This document shows positions 12,801-22,995 of a stretch of 64,000 nucleotides of DNA, in pieces. Source of the stretch: Pseudeuparius sepicola (lineage: Eukaryota > Arthropoda > Insecta > Coleoptera > Anthribidae). How positions within the stretch are numbered: the first letter of the stretch is position 1; every line of letters begins with the position of its first letter. The notes under the pieces are model-generated. The model did not search any database. It worked only from the letters and a program-made list of their open reading frames with translations, and was not told where the DNA came from. Made by a program: the position numbers and the translations under genes. The DNA lies in contig OY987299.1 in the NCBI GenBank assembly GCA_963920635.1, positions 22,026,901-22,090,900 on the forward strand. Direction: 5' to 3'.

Positions 12801-15800
12801 AAAAAAATCTATACTTTTTTGTGGGAGACATAAATATAAATATATCATCTAATAAAGACTATGCCATTGACTACTTAAATATACTTGGCGAGGAGGGATA
12901 CCAACCTCTAGTAAACTCCTATACACGACTACATAGGGGATCGCAGACTTGCATTGACCATATATTTGTTAAAGGTCCGCATAACATAAGTCACAGTTCT
13001 TTTGTTTTAAATAATTCTACGACTGATCACTTCCCAATCATATCTGCTTCAAAAATTCGTATACCTGCTTACAACGAACTACCAAAAACCGCAAAAGTAA
13101 AAAAGATTGATAAAAATAAGTTGCAAACACTTTTCAAATCGGAAAAATGGTTACAAACAGAGAATAATATAGACACAAAAACACAAATTTTTACAGATAC
13201 TATAAAAAATATCACAGATAAAGCCTCTACAGAAATAATTATAAAAAATACCTCTAAAAAGCGCCATCAGTGGATCACTAGAGGACTTATAAAATCAATA
13301 GCAATAAAACAGTCTATGTATAAACTTTGCATACTACATCCAGGAAATGTTGAATATGAAGTAAACTACAAAACATATAAAAATTATTTAGAAAAATTAA
13401 TATATAGAGCAAAAATAAACTATTTTAAATACGAATTGGAAGGTAATAAAAAAGATAGCAAGCATGTTTGGAATGTTGTTAATAGATATATGAGAAAGGA
13501 AAAAGAACTGGTAGAAATAAAAAACATAGAGTCAGAAGGAAAAACATTAAACGATAAAAAAGAGATAGCGGATGCATTTAACCAATTTTACACCAGTTTA
13601 GGCGGGACTCTTGCAAGCAAATTAAAAAAACCGATACCGTCTGTCAGAAAAACCAAAAAATGCCAACAAAGTATATTTTTTACACCAGTCGATGAGAAAG
13701 AAGTAGAAGGCCTAATAGCAGATTTAAAATTGAATAAAGCTCCGGGAAAGGATAAAATTACTTCAAATATATTAAAATGGTCATCAGAATATATAAAGAA
13801 GCCGTTGACACAACTAATAAATAGTGTTTTTTCCTCGGGACACTTTCCCACACTTCTAAAGGTCGGTACAAAAAGGGAAAAAAGGGAAAAAAGTCGATTA
13901 TTGAAAATTACAGACCCATTTCGTTGACACCTAATATAGCCAAAATTATAGAGAAAGCAATAAAAAAGCGCATCACAGGGTATCTTTTTAATTTACTTTC
14001 GAAAAATCAGTTTGGATTTCGTGAAGGGCAGTCAACCGAAGACGCTTTATTATACCTGGTTAATAATATTTATACTAGTCTAGATAGTAATACACCTGTA
14101 ATCTGTGTTTTCTTAGACCTGGCAAAGGCCTTTGATACCGTGGATCACGAAATATTAATTGACTCCCTCGAGGGCCTTGGCTTCAGAGGAATAGCTCTTG
14201 ATCTTATGCGAACATATTTGGGTGAAAGAATGCAATTTGTAGAGATTGAAAATGTCATGAGTAGTGTCGGTGTTGTGAAATTTGGTGTCCCTCAAGGAAC
14301 TGTACTTGCCCCGATTTTATTTTCTATTTATATAAATGGCCTTCTCGATAGGGAGGATTTAGACTGTGACATTTCCTCGTTTGCAGATGACACGGTAGTT
14401 AAGTTTAGTGGGCAAACTTGGAGAGAAACAAAGAAAAAAGCGCAATATGCACTAGATACGATAAAAAAATGGTTTGACGAAATGTCATTAACCATAAACT
14501 TTGATAAAACAAAGTGTATTGCTTTCAGCTGCGATAAAAGAAGAATGCCCCATTTTGGAAATCTCAAAATTAAACAAGACTCTAATCCGCCAATAAATAT
14601 AGAACAAGTAACTCATATCAAATATCTTGGTATAGAGATAGATCAATTTCTAAAATGGGACATCCATATAGATGGTCTTATTAATAAATTAAGAACAGTT
14701 TTGTATAGATTTCGTGAAATAAAAAAGATTTTGGACTTGTCGCAGATGAGGACAATGTATTTTGCATTGGCTTATTCCCTATTACAATATGGCATTTCCG
14801 TATGGGGTTCTGCATATAAAACAAATATTAATCAATTAGAAATTATCCAGAAAAGGTTTTTGAAAATTTTGTTGCAAAAAACAAATACTTACCCTTCTGA
14901 TAAACTCTATAAAGAGAGTGGCCTCCTAGATATATATCAAATTTACTGTCTAAGAATTCTCACTGTACAACACAAGAAAAGAAATTCTCTAAATACTATA
15001 AGTCATATTCATAACACTCGATATAAAATAAAATCTAAAACTAAAACTCTTAAAATGAATAAAACAAAAAGCCAAAAATCCTTCTCATACCTTGGTCCTT
15101 ATATGTATTGTCAAATACCTGAAGAAATAAGAGCATTATTACAAATGAAAAGTTACAAAAAAGCCTTAACTAATTGGATTTTATCTGCTCAGCGTGCATA
15201 TTTCTATACAATGATAAATCGATAGGTACGCAAGTACTGACTACAATTATTCTTCACTTAAGATATAAGTCTATTTACCTCAGTCTCTGAACATAACCAC
15301 TGCGGCATTATTAGTTGAGATATTTTATTAGATTATAAGATATGGGTTTTTGATGAATTTTTTTCAATTTTTCCATTGTGCTTGGATAGATACTTTTTAG
15401 TTTTTTTTTCTAGTTCCTTTTTTGCGTTTTTTATATTTTTTGTTCACTTTTTTATTTAAAAAAATGTTTTGGGCTTTTAGGGTAAGACAAAATTATGGCA
15501 TAAGTCATGCGAAAGAGTATATTAGGGAGAATACTAGCCTGCGCACAAACCTTCAATGGTTTCAGCGGGTTTTCTTTTTTCTTATTTCCTCTGAAAACTA
15601 GGTTTTTTTCTTATATACCGTTTGTTATTTTTTATAATATACCGTTTGTTGTTTCCTGTACGTGTATATATTTGGAAATAAATTATTATTATTATTATTA
15701 TTATTTCTGGCTATACTAAAAAAACTACTTACAAATAAGAATATCCATCTACTCCATTGTTGTCATTTTCGTAATGCAGGATGATGGCTTCTCCTGGGTT

Positions 15801-18800
15801 TTGCTGGGGAGCAGTGGAGACTGCGGCCACAAGAAGGAAGGTGGTTACCGAAAACTGTTGAAATTGCAGTTATGCAATAAAATCAATAGTTAGGTATATT
15901 GAAAAGAATCAACCATGTAATGCATAATTTCAAATTGCATAAAAATAATTTTCTGAACATTTGCAAAGGCATTGACTATTTCAGCACGCTTAACTTCTTT
16001 ACGATGCCTGATATCTCACGGATATAAACTGTCCACGGGGTTGAGTTAAAAATCAGTGAAACATTTAAAATGAGAATTCCATTAAAAGGCATTAACCATA
16101 ATCTGTTTATTTTAAATAGTCAGTAAGTGTCAAAAATTCACGCAAATGGCTGAACTGCACAGTATCACACTTAGGGAGAAGGTACGCACAGCGCTCATTT
16201 GGTTAATTTTCTGGTGGATTGACGCAAGTTAGAGGTGATTCAGTCATGATGTAAAAAATTTTAACCACAGAGTGGGAGAGGCTTAAAATGTGGTGAAAAT
16301 CAAAAGTTGACCCGAATGACCCGATGCCCGACGCTCATCCCGTCGAGTTACAGTGCGTGTTTTTGGTTGACTTTTTAAAATGTTTTACATCATAACTGCC
16401 ACGCCAAAAAGATTATCTATTATGGGCATCGAATTGATAAGTACAATGGAAGTCGCACAGGTACTATTTTCATTGTTGTTTGGGGCAGCTAACTCTAGAG
16501 AGATATAGGTTTCAAATGACAATAAGTAAGACAAGGACGCCTAATGAACGTGTCAGCTGATTCAAGCAAAGGAGGTATATATGGATGTTGCATATTAATG
16601 GTCGAATTTAATGGGCATGTTCCGTAATTCTCTTTATTGTATGATCTGTATTCCGAAATTCGGGGCTTGTTTGTAGGAATGAGAATTTTTCAATACTACG
16701 AGTATAACCACAAATATGTAAATATTGCACAGAAAAAAGTAGTGAATTGATTAAAAAATTACCTACATGGCAATTTTATGTACCTGGAAGTAAATTGAGA
16801 CAAATAAAATACAAATTCCAAAATAAAAGTTTATTTTAAAATAAAGGCGAAAAAATATCTAGGATGAGGTATACATTTTCAACTTTAATTACTTAACTGA
16901 TTTATTAATTTTAAAATTCAATTTAATAGGAAAAGCATGCAAGACAGGTAGCTTTTACATATTTTTATATACCTAATTTTTAATGTTTAGGCATCTAACA
17001 AAAAGAATTAAAAATAATTACCATATTAAAGGAGCCAGAACCACAAGATTAATTCCATCTTTGACTACGAAGAGCTAGTTTCATTAGCACAATATTTTGC
17101 CAGTTTTTCCCTTAATAGAGTTTCTATCATGACTTGGAAAATAAAAAACTGTACCTAGTAATTACATACTTTTTAAGTTTGCGCTGCCCAAAATTCTCTA
17201 TGAAATCGCTCTCAATAAATTGTTGACTAGAAATGCAAGTAACTTGTCTCTAATATCACCTTATCTCTTGGAAAACTGCATAGTTATTAGCAAAGATTTT
17301 TAAGACTTACGAATGAAAAGAAACCCCACTATTCTTATTCTTTCCGCCCCGTTTGGTACATCCAAATACACAACAGGATGATCCTCTTTTTTGTAATTTA
17401 CAACTTAAACAGAGAGAATATAGCCACATAGCTAAATTAAATTTTCTCTCCGATCTAAAAATAATATTAAACCAAACACCAACTAAGAAAACTCAACGCC
17501 GTTTGAAACTGCCACCACGACACGAACTCAAATCAAATATAAATAATACAATAATAGTTACTCCTATTGAGCCTATTCGTATTATTGGGACTTGGGACAG
17601 AAGGAAAATTAAAATGACGTTTGACAACGGAACTCGTTTGAAGCACAGGACACAAAAATAGAAAGTTAGGACAAGCACCTCTTTTGTGTTATGTGGTTTT
17701 TGCCGCAATCAGCTGATTTATTTACTATTTCACTTACTCAAGTTTGGCTGCCAGTTTCTCTCTCTACACTCCTAACATCTACTTGTCAATTCAATGATTA
17801 TGGGTAAGTAAATTTCCATTTTCCATTCCATTTTTTAAATTGTGCAAATTAAGGTCAATACGAAGTACCATTTCCCTTTCTTATTAAGTGCACAGTTATA
17901 AAATAAGTAAGTAGGTGAGTTAATTATATAAGTGATCATTTATATAAGCATTCTACTACGTTGCCAATAATTTAACTAACCTCGTATGCCCGTGTGTTCA
18001 GCACGCTGCGTCTATATAGAGTTTATGATCGCCTAACCAATAGGAGCGCAGTTCGTCGTTGCTGGTGAGGTGATCATGCTGTGGCCGCCAGTGTTGTTCT
18101 CTACTGACTCTTTAACCAGGACCGACACAACAGCCCTCGTTTTACAGTTTTAAGTGATCTCAAATCGATTCCGAATCACTTTGAGATCACATCAGCTGAC
18201 ATCGAGTGTTCCTTTTACAAATGTTCAGTTGATTATGAAGTGATCAGTTTACGCAGCAAATCGATTTTTATGTAATTTGTGTAGGTTTTGAGTGTTTCCG
18301 GGGTTAAGGTGGTGAAAAATATTGAAAAACTCATTCAAGGGTTAGATTATATATAACGTGGTCGTACACTGTTCCATTTACCAATAAAAAATCATTTCAC
18401 TATCAGATCACTTCATGTTCATTTCACTTCAATTCACTTGTGCAAAAAGTCAAAAGGAGGACAACTTATATTAAGACCATTGAATTGACAAGTAGATGGA
18501 AGGAGTGTAGAGAGAGAAACTGGCAGCCAAACTTGAGTAAGTGAAATAGTAAATAAATCAGCTGATTCCGGCAAAAACCACATAACACAAAAAGAGGTGT
18601 TTGTCCTAACTTTCTATTTTTGTGACCTGTGCTTCAAAGCTTCAAACGAGTTCCGTTGTCAAACATTATTTTAATTTTCCTTCTGTCCCAAGTCCCAATA
18701 CATTATTTATATTTGATTTGAGTTCGTGTCGTGGTAGCAGTTTCGTATAAAACGGCGTTGAGTTTTCTTAGTTGGTGTTTGGTTTAATATTATTTTTAGA

Positions 18801-20856
18801 TCGGAGAGAAAATTTAATTTAGCTATGTGGCTATATTCTCTCTGTTTAAGTTGTAAATTACAAAAAAGAGGATCAACTCCTGTTGTGTATTTGGATGTAC
18901 CAAACGGGGCGGAAATAATAAGAATAGTGGGGTTTCTTTTCATTCGTAAGTCTTAAAAATCTTTGCTAATAACTTTGCAGTTTTCCAAGAGATAAGGTGA
19001 TATTAGAGACAAGTGGATTGCAGCAATAAAACGGAAAAATTGTGTACTGTCTACAAGTATTTACTTGCATTTGTAGTCAACAATTTATTGAGAGCAATTT
19101 CATAGAGAATTTTGGGCTGCGCAAACTTAAAAAGTATGTAATTACTACAGTTTTTTATTTTCCAAGTCATGATACAAACCCTATCAAGGGAAAAACTGGC
19201 AAAATATTGTGCTAATGAAGCTAGCTCTTCGTAGTCAAAAATGGAATTAATCTTGAGGTTCTGGTCCCTTTAATAAGGTAATTATTTGTAAAAGCTACCT
19301 GTCTTACATGCTTTTCCTATTAAATTGAATTTAAAAATTAATAAATCAGTTAAGATAAGTAATTAAATTTGAAAATGTAAGTATACCTACCTTAGCCTAG
19401 ATATTTTGTCGCCTTTATTTTAAAATAAACTTTTATTTTGGAATTTGTATTTTATTTGTCTCAATTTACTTCCGGGTACCTAAAATTGCCATGTAGGTAA
19501 TTTTTTTTAATCAATTCACTACTTTTTTCTGTGCAATATTTACATATTTGTGGTTATACTCGTAGTATAGAAAAATTCTCATTCCTACAAACAAGCCCCG
19601 AATTTCGGAATACAGATCATACAATAAAGAGAATTACGGAACATGCCCATTAAATTCGCCCATTAATATGCCACATCCCTATATACCTCCTTTGCCTGAA
19701 TCAGCTGACACGTTCATTAGGCGTCCTTGTCTTTCTTATTGCCATTTGAAACCTATCTCTCTCTAGAGTTGGCTGCCCCAAACAACAATGAAAATAGTAC
19801 CTGTGCGACTTCCATTGTACTTATCCATGCCATTTGAAACCTATCTCTCTCTAGAGTTGGCTGCCCCAAACAACAATGAAAATAGTACCTGTGCGACTTC
19901 CATTGTACTTATCAATTTGTACTTATCAATTCGATGATTAAGACCCCAAACATGACGTCATATTTCATTGTTGTTTGCGGACTGGAGTGGCGCTACTCGA
20001 CGAAAAAATTGCTACTTATTATAGGTTATAACAGGGTTATTCTGTGGTTATAGGTATGTCTGTTTCTGACTTTTGAATGTCCCATATTTTAAATATCCGG
20101 CTTTATTACCATTTCCGTCCTTTGTACGGCCACGAATTATCTTTGAGTTAAATATTTCGCAGTTTTGTCATATTAACAGACCTTTTATAGGTAGACTTGT
20201 TTGTGATAACATTAAATTTTCATGCTCAGGAAGAAAATCGTATGCAGAGACCTTTATGTGAATTGCAGAAGAATAAACACTATTTTGGAATTAAGGGATG
20301 ATCTGCGCAACCAGTTGAAGAAGCTAGAATTCTATATATTATATTTTGGAATAGTATTTTGTAACGTATGCAAGAATGAAAATAGAACATTTTGTGGATA
20401 GCCCCAGAGCGAACCAATATGGTCCACTATATAAGAAGATGCTGAAAAATCTAATGCGTTCTATACTTACTTACACTGCAAAGAGCCATGGACTTTATTT
20501 CAAACCAAAAGGTACCAGAATACTCGTGCTTGATTTTTAAACTCCCTTTATTCTTAATAAAATCCACGCGTGTTTGCCATGTAAGCTTGTTAGATTAAAG
20601 AAACAGAACAAACAAGCATTTTATTTTATTTTGGATGTTAAATTCGTTGTAACACTCATTCGCATGCTTACATTTTATAAAAAAAATTCTGCAACAATGG
20701 TGTTTTTAACATTAATTCGCTTGAAACAGCGCTATGCATAGGTCTTTAATATAGTGTTGGTCCAGCTTTAACGTAAATCAACAACTATAAAAAATATTAC
20801 CTATTATCATAGCCGAACGATACCCTATGATATTATGTTCTACTTACAGTTTTCAT
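6829..20856 (-). CDS. RR-1 cuticular protein, gene 2 (14-kb locus)
   Basis: Secreted chitin-binding cuticle protein. Exons (minus) are 20856-20848 (Met-Lys-Thr, donor GTAAGT), 15854-15733 (acceptor CAACAG, donor GTAAGT) and 7021-6829 (acceptor TTTGCAG), giving 107 aa. The signal peptide ends at about residue 18 (...AAVSTA before PQQ). RR-1 region: VETSDGQFKSEQG (45-57), VRGQYSYSGPDG (71-82), YIADENGFQPEGPH (89-102). It ends in VFKTL instead of the usual LP-type tail. Exon lengths match gene 1 exactly (9/122/193). Intron 1 (5.0 kb) contains the THAP inverted-repeat element; intron 2 (8.7 kb) contains a LINE and several MITEs. The frame is open and splice sites are canonical, so it may well be functional. 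Exon 1 is the least certain part, but its position relative to a TATA box supports it. Confidence 0.87.
7457..7800. mobile_element. MITE with tRNA-like interior
   Basis: About 340 bp in gene 2 intron 2. Inverted ends of about 50 bp: AAAGGATGTTTTAGTGGCAC... and ...TCACTAAAACATCCTTT, continuing through ATCAGGTAAAGGATATCAAT. Flanks are AT-rich (TTATTAATAA/TTATTATTTA), so the target duplication is uncertain. Just inside the left end the minus strand contains a tRNA-like segment. Confidence 0.75.
7521..7572 (-). other. tRNA-like relic (A- and B-box-like)
   Basis: On the minus strand CACTTAGCCGATGG resembles a pol III A box, followed by GGTTCGAGTCC, a near-canonical B box, inside a possible five-pair T arm (CCGGG/CCTGG around TTCGAGT). 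There is no acceptor stem or clear anticodon arm. It is a tRNA-derived fragment rather than a tRNA gene. Confidence 0.5.
8022..8437. mobile_element. Foldback MITE, AAAACCGAC ends
   Basis: About 415-bp palindrome centred near 8215. The arms include AATAAAACCGACATC... and ...GAAGTCGGTTTTAATT, with CAACTAAAATTTTAGAAATA and complement, and TTATCTTTGGA...TCCAAAGATAA. No coding potential; ORFs in it are palindrome artefacts. Confidence 0.75.
8503..8866 (+). repeat. Minisatellite, about 121 bp x 3
   Basis: Three diverged head-to-tail units, each with ATCCCCTATTT...CCACCCTTAGGGGTGGAA, TTCAAATTTAAATG, CCCCTTTCCAATAAA and CATCGAAATCGGTCCA. The CCCCTATTT block recurs at about 8511, 8632 and 8753. Confidence 0.85.
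8861..9035. repeat. Inverted repeat with 60-bp arms
   Basis: Arms 8861-8920 and 8973-9035 share GGATGGCATACCTTTCGCGC and GCATGTCCAAGTAC plus the ATTATGAAAAT block, around a 52-base loop. It directly abuts the 121-bp minisatellite and may be the terminal hairpin of one larger element. Confidence 0.8.
9036..9770. other. Gene 2 intron 2, unremarkable AT-rich DNA
   Basis: T-rich stretch with no recognised gene, repeat or motif. It ends at the target-site duplication of the next MITE. Confidence 0.55.
9779..10202. mobile_element. hAT-like MITE with 8-bp target duplication
   Basis: 424 bp. Ends are CAATGACGTCAAAACCTATA on the left and the complement TATAGGTTCTGACGTCATTG on the right. An exact 8-bp duplication, ATGCATAC, flanks it at 9771-9778 and 10203-10210. 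The interior is much GC-richer than its surroundings and has no transposase. Eight-base duplications are typical of hAT elements; the family name is unknown to me. Overlapping ORFs on both strands are incidental. Confidence 0.85.
10211..10736. other. Gene 2 intron 2, AT-rich DNA
   Basis: No ORF, RNA or repeat boundary recognised; only short runs such as AAGTAGGTA near 10580 and 10680. Confidence 0.5.
10737..10966. mobile_element. Tc1/mariner-type foldback MITE
   Basis: 230-bp palindrome beginning TACAGTGTGGATACAAATTG and ending in the complement CAATTTGTATCCACACTGTA, with the TA target dinucleotide at both ends. Arms of about 95 bp surround an AATAATAAT-rich loop. Confidence 0.85.
11412..12147 (+). 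pseudogene. LINE ORF1, disrupted
   Basis: ORF1 proteins of this group bind RNA and are thought to act as a chaperone. The first frame (11412-11852) begins MTQSITNLDELYRLL, then a long heptad coiled coil (residues about 25-75) leading into EQKIRKNNIIVFGLED, the start of the RRM-like domain. The frame then breaks near 11845. The second frame (to 12147) begins around NKSKEQGFVSKIKSGKLIV, the usual C-terminal end of this domain, followed by an acidic then basic tail. The middle of the RRM-like domain seems missing, so a deletion rather than a simple one-base error is likely. Confidence 0.75.
12404..15225 (+). pseudogene. LINE ORF2: endonuclease-reverse transcriptase
   Basis: Copies the element into the genome by target-primed reverse transcription. 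The frame is open from 12404 (after TAA); its first Met is at 12455, inside the domain (NIRSINRNFDELL lies before it). Endonuclease: LSETW (catalytic Glu), GDININI, IDHIFVK and STTDHFPI. Reverse transcriptase after the break: NYRPISL, NQFGFREGQSTEDAL, LDLAKAFDTVDHEIL, GVPQGTVLAPILFS, SSFADDTVV (catalytic Asp pair) and LTINFDKTK. A frame change falls in an A/G-rich tract at about 13870-13893, where the usual IPIFKKG segment is damaged. It ends at 15225. All catalytic motifs are intact apart from that break. Confidence 0.85.
15855..16426. other. Gene 2 intron 1, no recognised feature
   Basis: Includes the branch-point/polypyrimidine region upstream (minus strand) of exon 2, then unrecognised sequence up to the THAP inverted repeat. 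Confidence 0.5.
17150..17429 (-). pseudogene. THAP-domain relic, left arm
   Basis: Minus strand. The ATG at 17429-17427 opens a frame through SSCCVFGCTKRGGKNKNSGV and SFHS to a GTAAGT donor at 17310-17305. This is the N-terminal zinc-coordinating part of a THAP domain (C-x3-C, then GVSFHSFP). The next exon starts at 17275 (acceptor TGCAG) with FPRDK, then loses the frame; a deletion removes the WIAAIKRKN part. Downstream, the FIESDFIENFGQRKLKK region resembles the C-terminal half of THAP. Non-functional. A 102-codon + strand ORF across it is antisense noise. Confidence 0.65.
17796..18477. other. Unique centre between the THAP arms
   Basis: About 680 bp of non-inverted sequence from which both THAP relics diverge. 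It contains CGTCTATATAGAG (TATA-like, near 18010) and a short inverted motif AGTGATCTCAAA...TTTGAGATCAC near 18150-18190. It may hold the original 5' ends or a bidirectional promoter; no ORF. Confidence 0.5.
18825..19130 (+). pseudogene. THAP-domain relic, right arm
   Basis: Plus-strand mirror copy. CCVFGCTKRGGNNKNSGVSF at 18881 onward ends at a GTAAGT donor (18946); the next exon starts at 18981 with FPRDK and, in a shifted frame, RDKWIAAIKRKNC, a hallmark of THAP domains. A two-base difference from the left arm breaks the frame between the ATG at 18825 and the CC motif, and a stop follows. The two arms have decayed differently: this one keeps the tryptophan segment, the left one keeps the start-codon frame. 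Confidence 0.65.
19742..19915 (+). repeat. 85-bp tandem duplication in right THAP arm
   Basis: GCCATTTGAAACCTATCTCT through CCATTGTACTTATC occurs twice head to tail with almost no change (starting at about 19741 and 19829). The left arm has it once, so the duplication arose after the arms formed or was lost from one arm. Confidence 0.85.
19937..20847. other. Gene 2 intron 1, proximal part
   Basis: Mostly unrecognised. 20484-20640 is a diverged inverted copy of 37920-38100 (shared CCATGGACTT...TTTCAAACCAAAAGGTACC and AAACAAGCATTTTATTT), an unnamed dispersed repeat. Confidence 0.55.
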
Positions 20857-20920
20857 TTTTCGGTGGACGTGTAGGTACACATAAACTTGGCGAAACGAAG
20901 TGAAATATAACGATTTGCAA

Positions 20921-20927
20921 CTTTATA
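20921..20927 (-). promoter_or_regulatory. TATA box of gene 2
   Basis: TATAAAG on the minus strand, about 70 bases before the ATG at 20856. The spacing matches the TATA boxes of genes 3, 4 and 5, which supports the assignment of the nine-base exon 1. Confidence 0.65.
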
Positions 20928-20929
20928 TC

Positions 20930-21825
20930 TTTCTTACCCTACTATATTTATACCCTGTTAAAAAAATACCATCCTTTAAGACCATTCAGCAATCCATTAT
21001 GTTTTGAACTCACAACCTCAGCTAACGCAATATTCCTCCTAAGAATGTATGCCTATTATTTAGGAAAGGTTTCCTAATAAAGAAGCACTAACGCTACCTA
21101 TTCCGAGAAATTTGTTCTGGGGATCGAATTGTCTAGAGGTGTATTCGTTCCGTCATAGACTTATCTCGAAATTTATTGAAGCGACAATGTGTATGCAAAT
21201 CAGTATGAAACTATGATTCGAGTGGGTGCAAGATGAACCTAGAGAGCGAACCAAATGTGATGGAATCTTTCAAAGATTCGTGCAGCATTAAAATAGGATT
21301 ACGGAATAATAGCAAATAATAGTAATAATTATATGATATTTATTAACTTTGAAACGTTTAGTTCAAATATGCTCTACCTATTTACTTATTCTAGAGAACA
21401 CACTAACTAACTGAAACTACCCCTTGGCTTTCGAGCGAGACTTGACCGGAAAATAGCATATTTTGGGAATAAACCAATGACAAAAGCTATAAGTAGACTG
21501 TCAGAACCATTGTTAAAATTTCTGCAAAGTACACCAAATATTTTGCATAATATTTTATATAAAAACTAACAACTAAATTGAAATGACTATACTTATTACA
21601 AGATCGAGTCCTAAAGCAAGGCGCAGATTCAGGCACATATTTACTCGTTTATATATGATACACTTTAAATAACTTAAAAATATTTCTAGCTTTTGTGATA
21701 GTCACCAATATGGTAATCACACAAACAAAAAAAAAAGACAACGAGAAACGAATTAAAGAGACGAACTATTAGACACAAATTAAATTCATAAAATGATGAA
21801 CAAAACCTTAAAGTTTTAGTTCGAT
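20930..21825. other. Intergenic upstream of gene 2
   Basis: Promoter-side flank of gene 2; no further gene or repeat recognised up to the piggyBac-like element. Confidence 0.5.
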
Positions 21826-21829
21826 CTAA

Positions 21830-22995
21830 AGGCCGGTCCACACGCAACGATGTATCGTACGATTTGCATGCACAAGTAAATCTTTACAGATAAATCGTTG
21901 CGTGTGGACAGCAGATTTGCACAACATTTAGAACTGTGCAAAGTTGGACGACGGAGTCGAAAGTCTGAGCCGAAAAGCATAAGGCCGGTCCACACGCAAC
22001 GATGTATCGTACGATATGCATGCGGAAGTAAATCGTTACAGATGAATCGTTACAAATTCAGTGCGTCCACATTATAACAACTTATCAGGAAACGTTTAAG
22101 TAGAACTAGATGGTCTAAAGCATGGTTATTGAAATGAAGTCTATTTTACCATTGAATTCTATTATAAAATTATCCGAAATGGTCAACATATTTTTTAACA
22201 AATATAAAATAAATCAGTTATTGTTTTAGTTTTAATTAATTTAATAATTTTAGGTCTAAAAATAGGTAGGAGTCAGCTAATGTCGCACCTAAAAACTGTA
22301 CAAGTCTCGGACAAGCGTACACACGTCACGATTTACATGCGCAAATCTCCCAAATCTATGCTTTTCGGCTCAGACTTTCAACTCCGACTTCCAATTTTGC
22401 ACAGTTCTAAATTTTGTGCAAATCTGCTGTAAACACGCAACGATTTATCTGTAACGATTTACTGGGGCATGCAAATCGTACGATACATCGTTGCATGTGG
22501 ACATGGCCTAGGTAAAGATTTGGGAGATTTGCGCATGCAAATCGTAACGTGTGTACGCTTGTCCGAGATTTGTACCTACAGTTTTTAGGTGTGACGGTAG
22601 CTGACTCCTACCTATTTTTAGTCCGGAAATTATTAAATTAATTAAAAATAAAACAATAACTGATTTATTTCAAATTTGTTAAAAAATATGTCGACCATTT
22701 CGCATAATTTTATAATAGAATTCAATGGTAAAATAGACTTCGTTTCAATAACCATGCTTTAGACCACCTAGTTCTATTTAAACGTTTTCTGATTTTCCTC
22801 TTCCCTTTAACATTTAAACAAAACGTCAAAATATTCCAAAAACCCTTCCTCCATGATTCATGTATCAAGCGAAAATTGCAGCTTTACTACGATAAGTTGT
22901 TATAATGTGGACGCACTGAATTTGTAACGATTTATCTGTAACGATTTACTTGCGCATGCAAATCGTACGATACATCGTTGCGTGTGGACCGGCCT
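21830..22995. mobile_element. Nested piggyBac-like foldback MITE
   Basis: Ends AGGCCGGTCCACACGCAACG and complement. The right flank is TTAA (22996-22999) and the left is CTAA (21826-21829), consistent with a TTAA target with one substitution. The whole element folds: arms share the CGGACAAGCGTACAC, GCGCAAATCTCCCAAATCT and ATAACTGATTTATTT-type blocks. A second pair of the same ends lies inside (about 21982 and 22510), so one copy seems nested in or rearranged within another. No transposase. Confidence 0.75.

Larger units (their letters stand above)
11340..15706 (+). mobile_element. CR1/L2-superfamily LINE, nearly full length
   Basis: Non-LTR retrotransposon of about 4.3 kb in gene 2 intron 2, oriented opposite to the gene. 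It has ORF1 (coiled coil plus RRM-like start), ORF2 (endonuclease plus reverse transcriptase), a 3' UTR of about 450 bp and an (ATT)n tail at 15678-15706. The FDTVDH and VPQGTVLAPILFSIYIN motifs with a coiled-coil ORF1 point to the CR1/L2/Daphne group rather than Jockey or R1. Both ORFs have at least one frame disruption, so this copy is probably inactive. The 5' boundary is uncertain (11300-11412), and I could not confirm a target-site duplication. Confidence 0.88.
16427..19936. mobile_element. 3.5-kb inverted repeat with two THAP relics
   Basis: Arms 16427-17795 and 18478-19936 are near-identical inverted copies (outer ends CATCGAATTGATAAGTACAA and complement; inner ends ACTTGTCAATTCAATG and complement) around a unique 680-bp centre. 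Each arm holds a THAP-domain gene fragment reading outward. It sits in intron 1 of gene 2. THAP domains are found in P-element-type transposases and host genes; no DDE catalytic region was seen, so the transposon class is inferred. The right arm is longer because of an 85-bp tandem duplication near its outer end. Confidence 0.85.

Noticed and set aside
11412..15225. Active LINE
   Set aside because: ORF1 lost part of its RNA-binding domain and ORF2 has a frame change, so this copy is unlikely to be active as written.
17353..17661. 102-codon + strand ORF in the left THAP arm
   Set aside because: It is antisense to the THAP-coding exon and mirrored by a similar ORF in the right arm; no domain or splice support.
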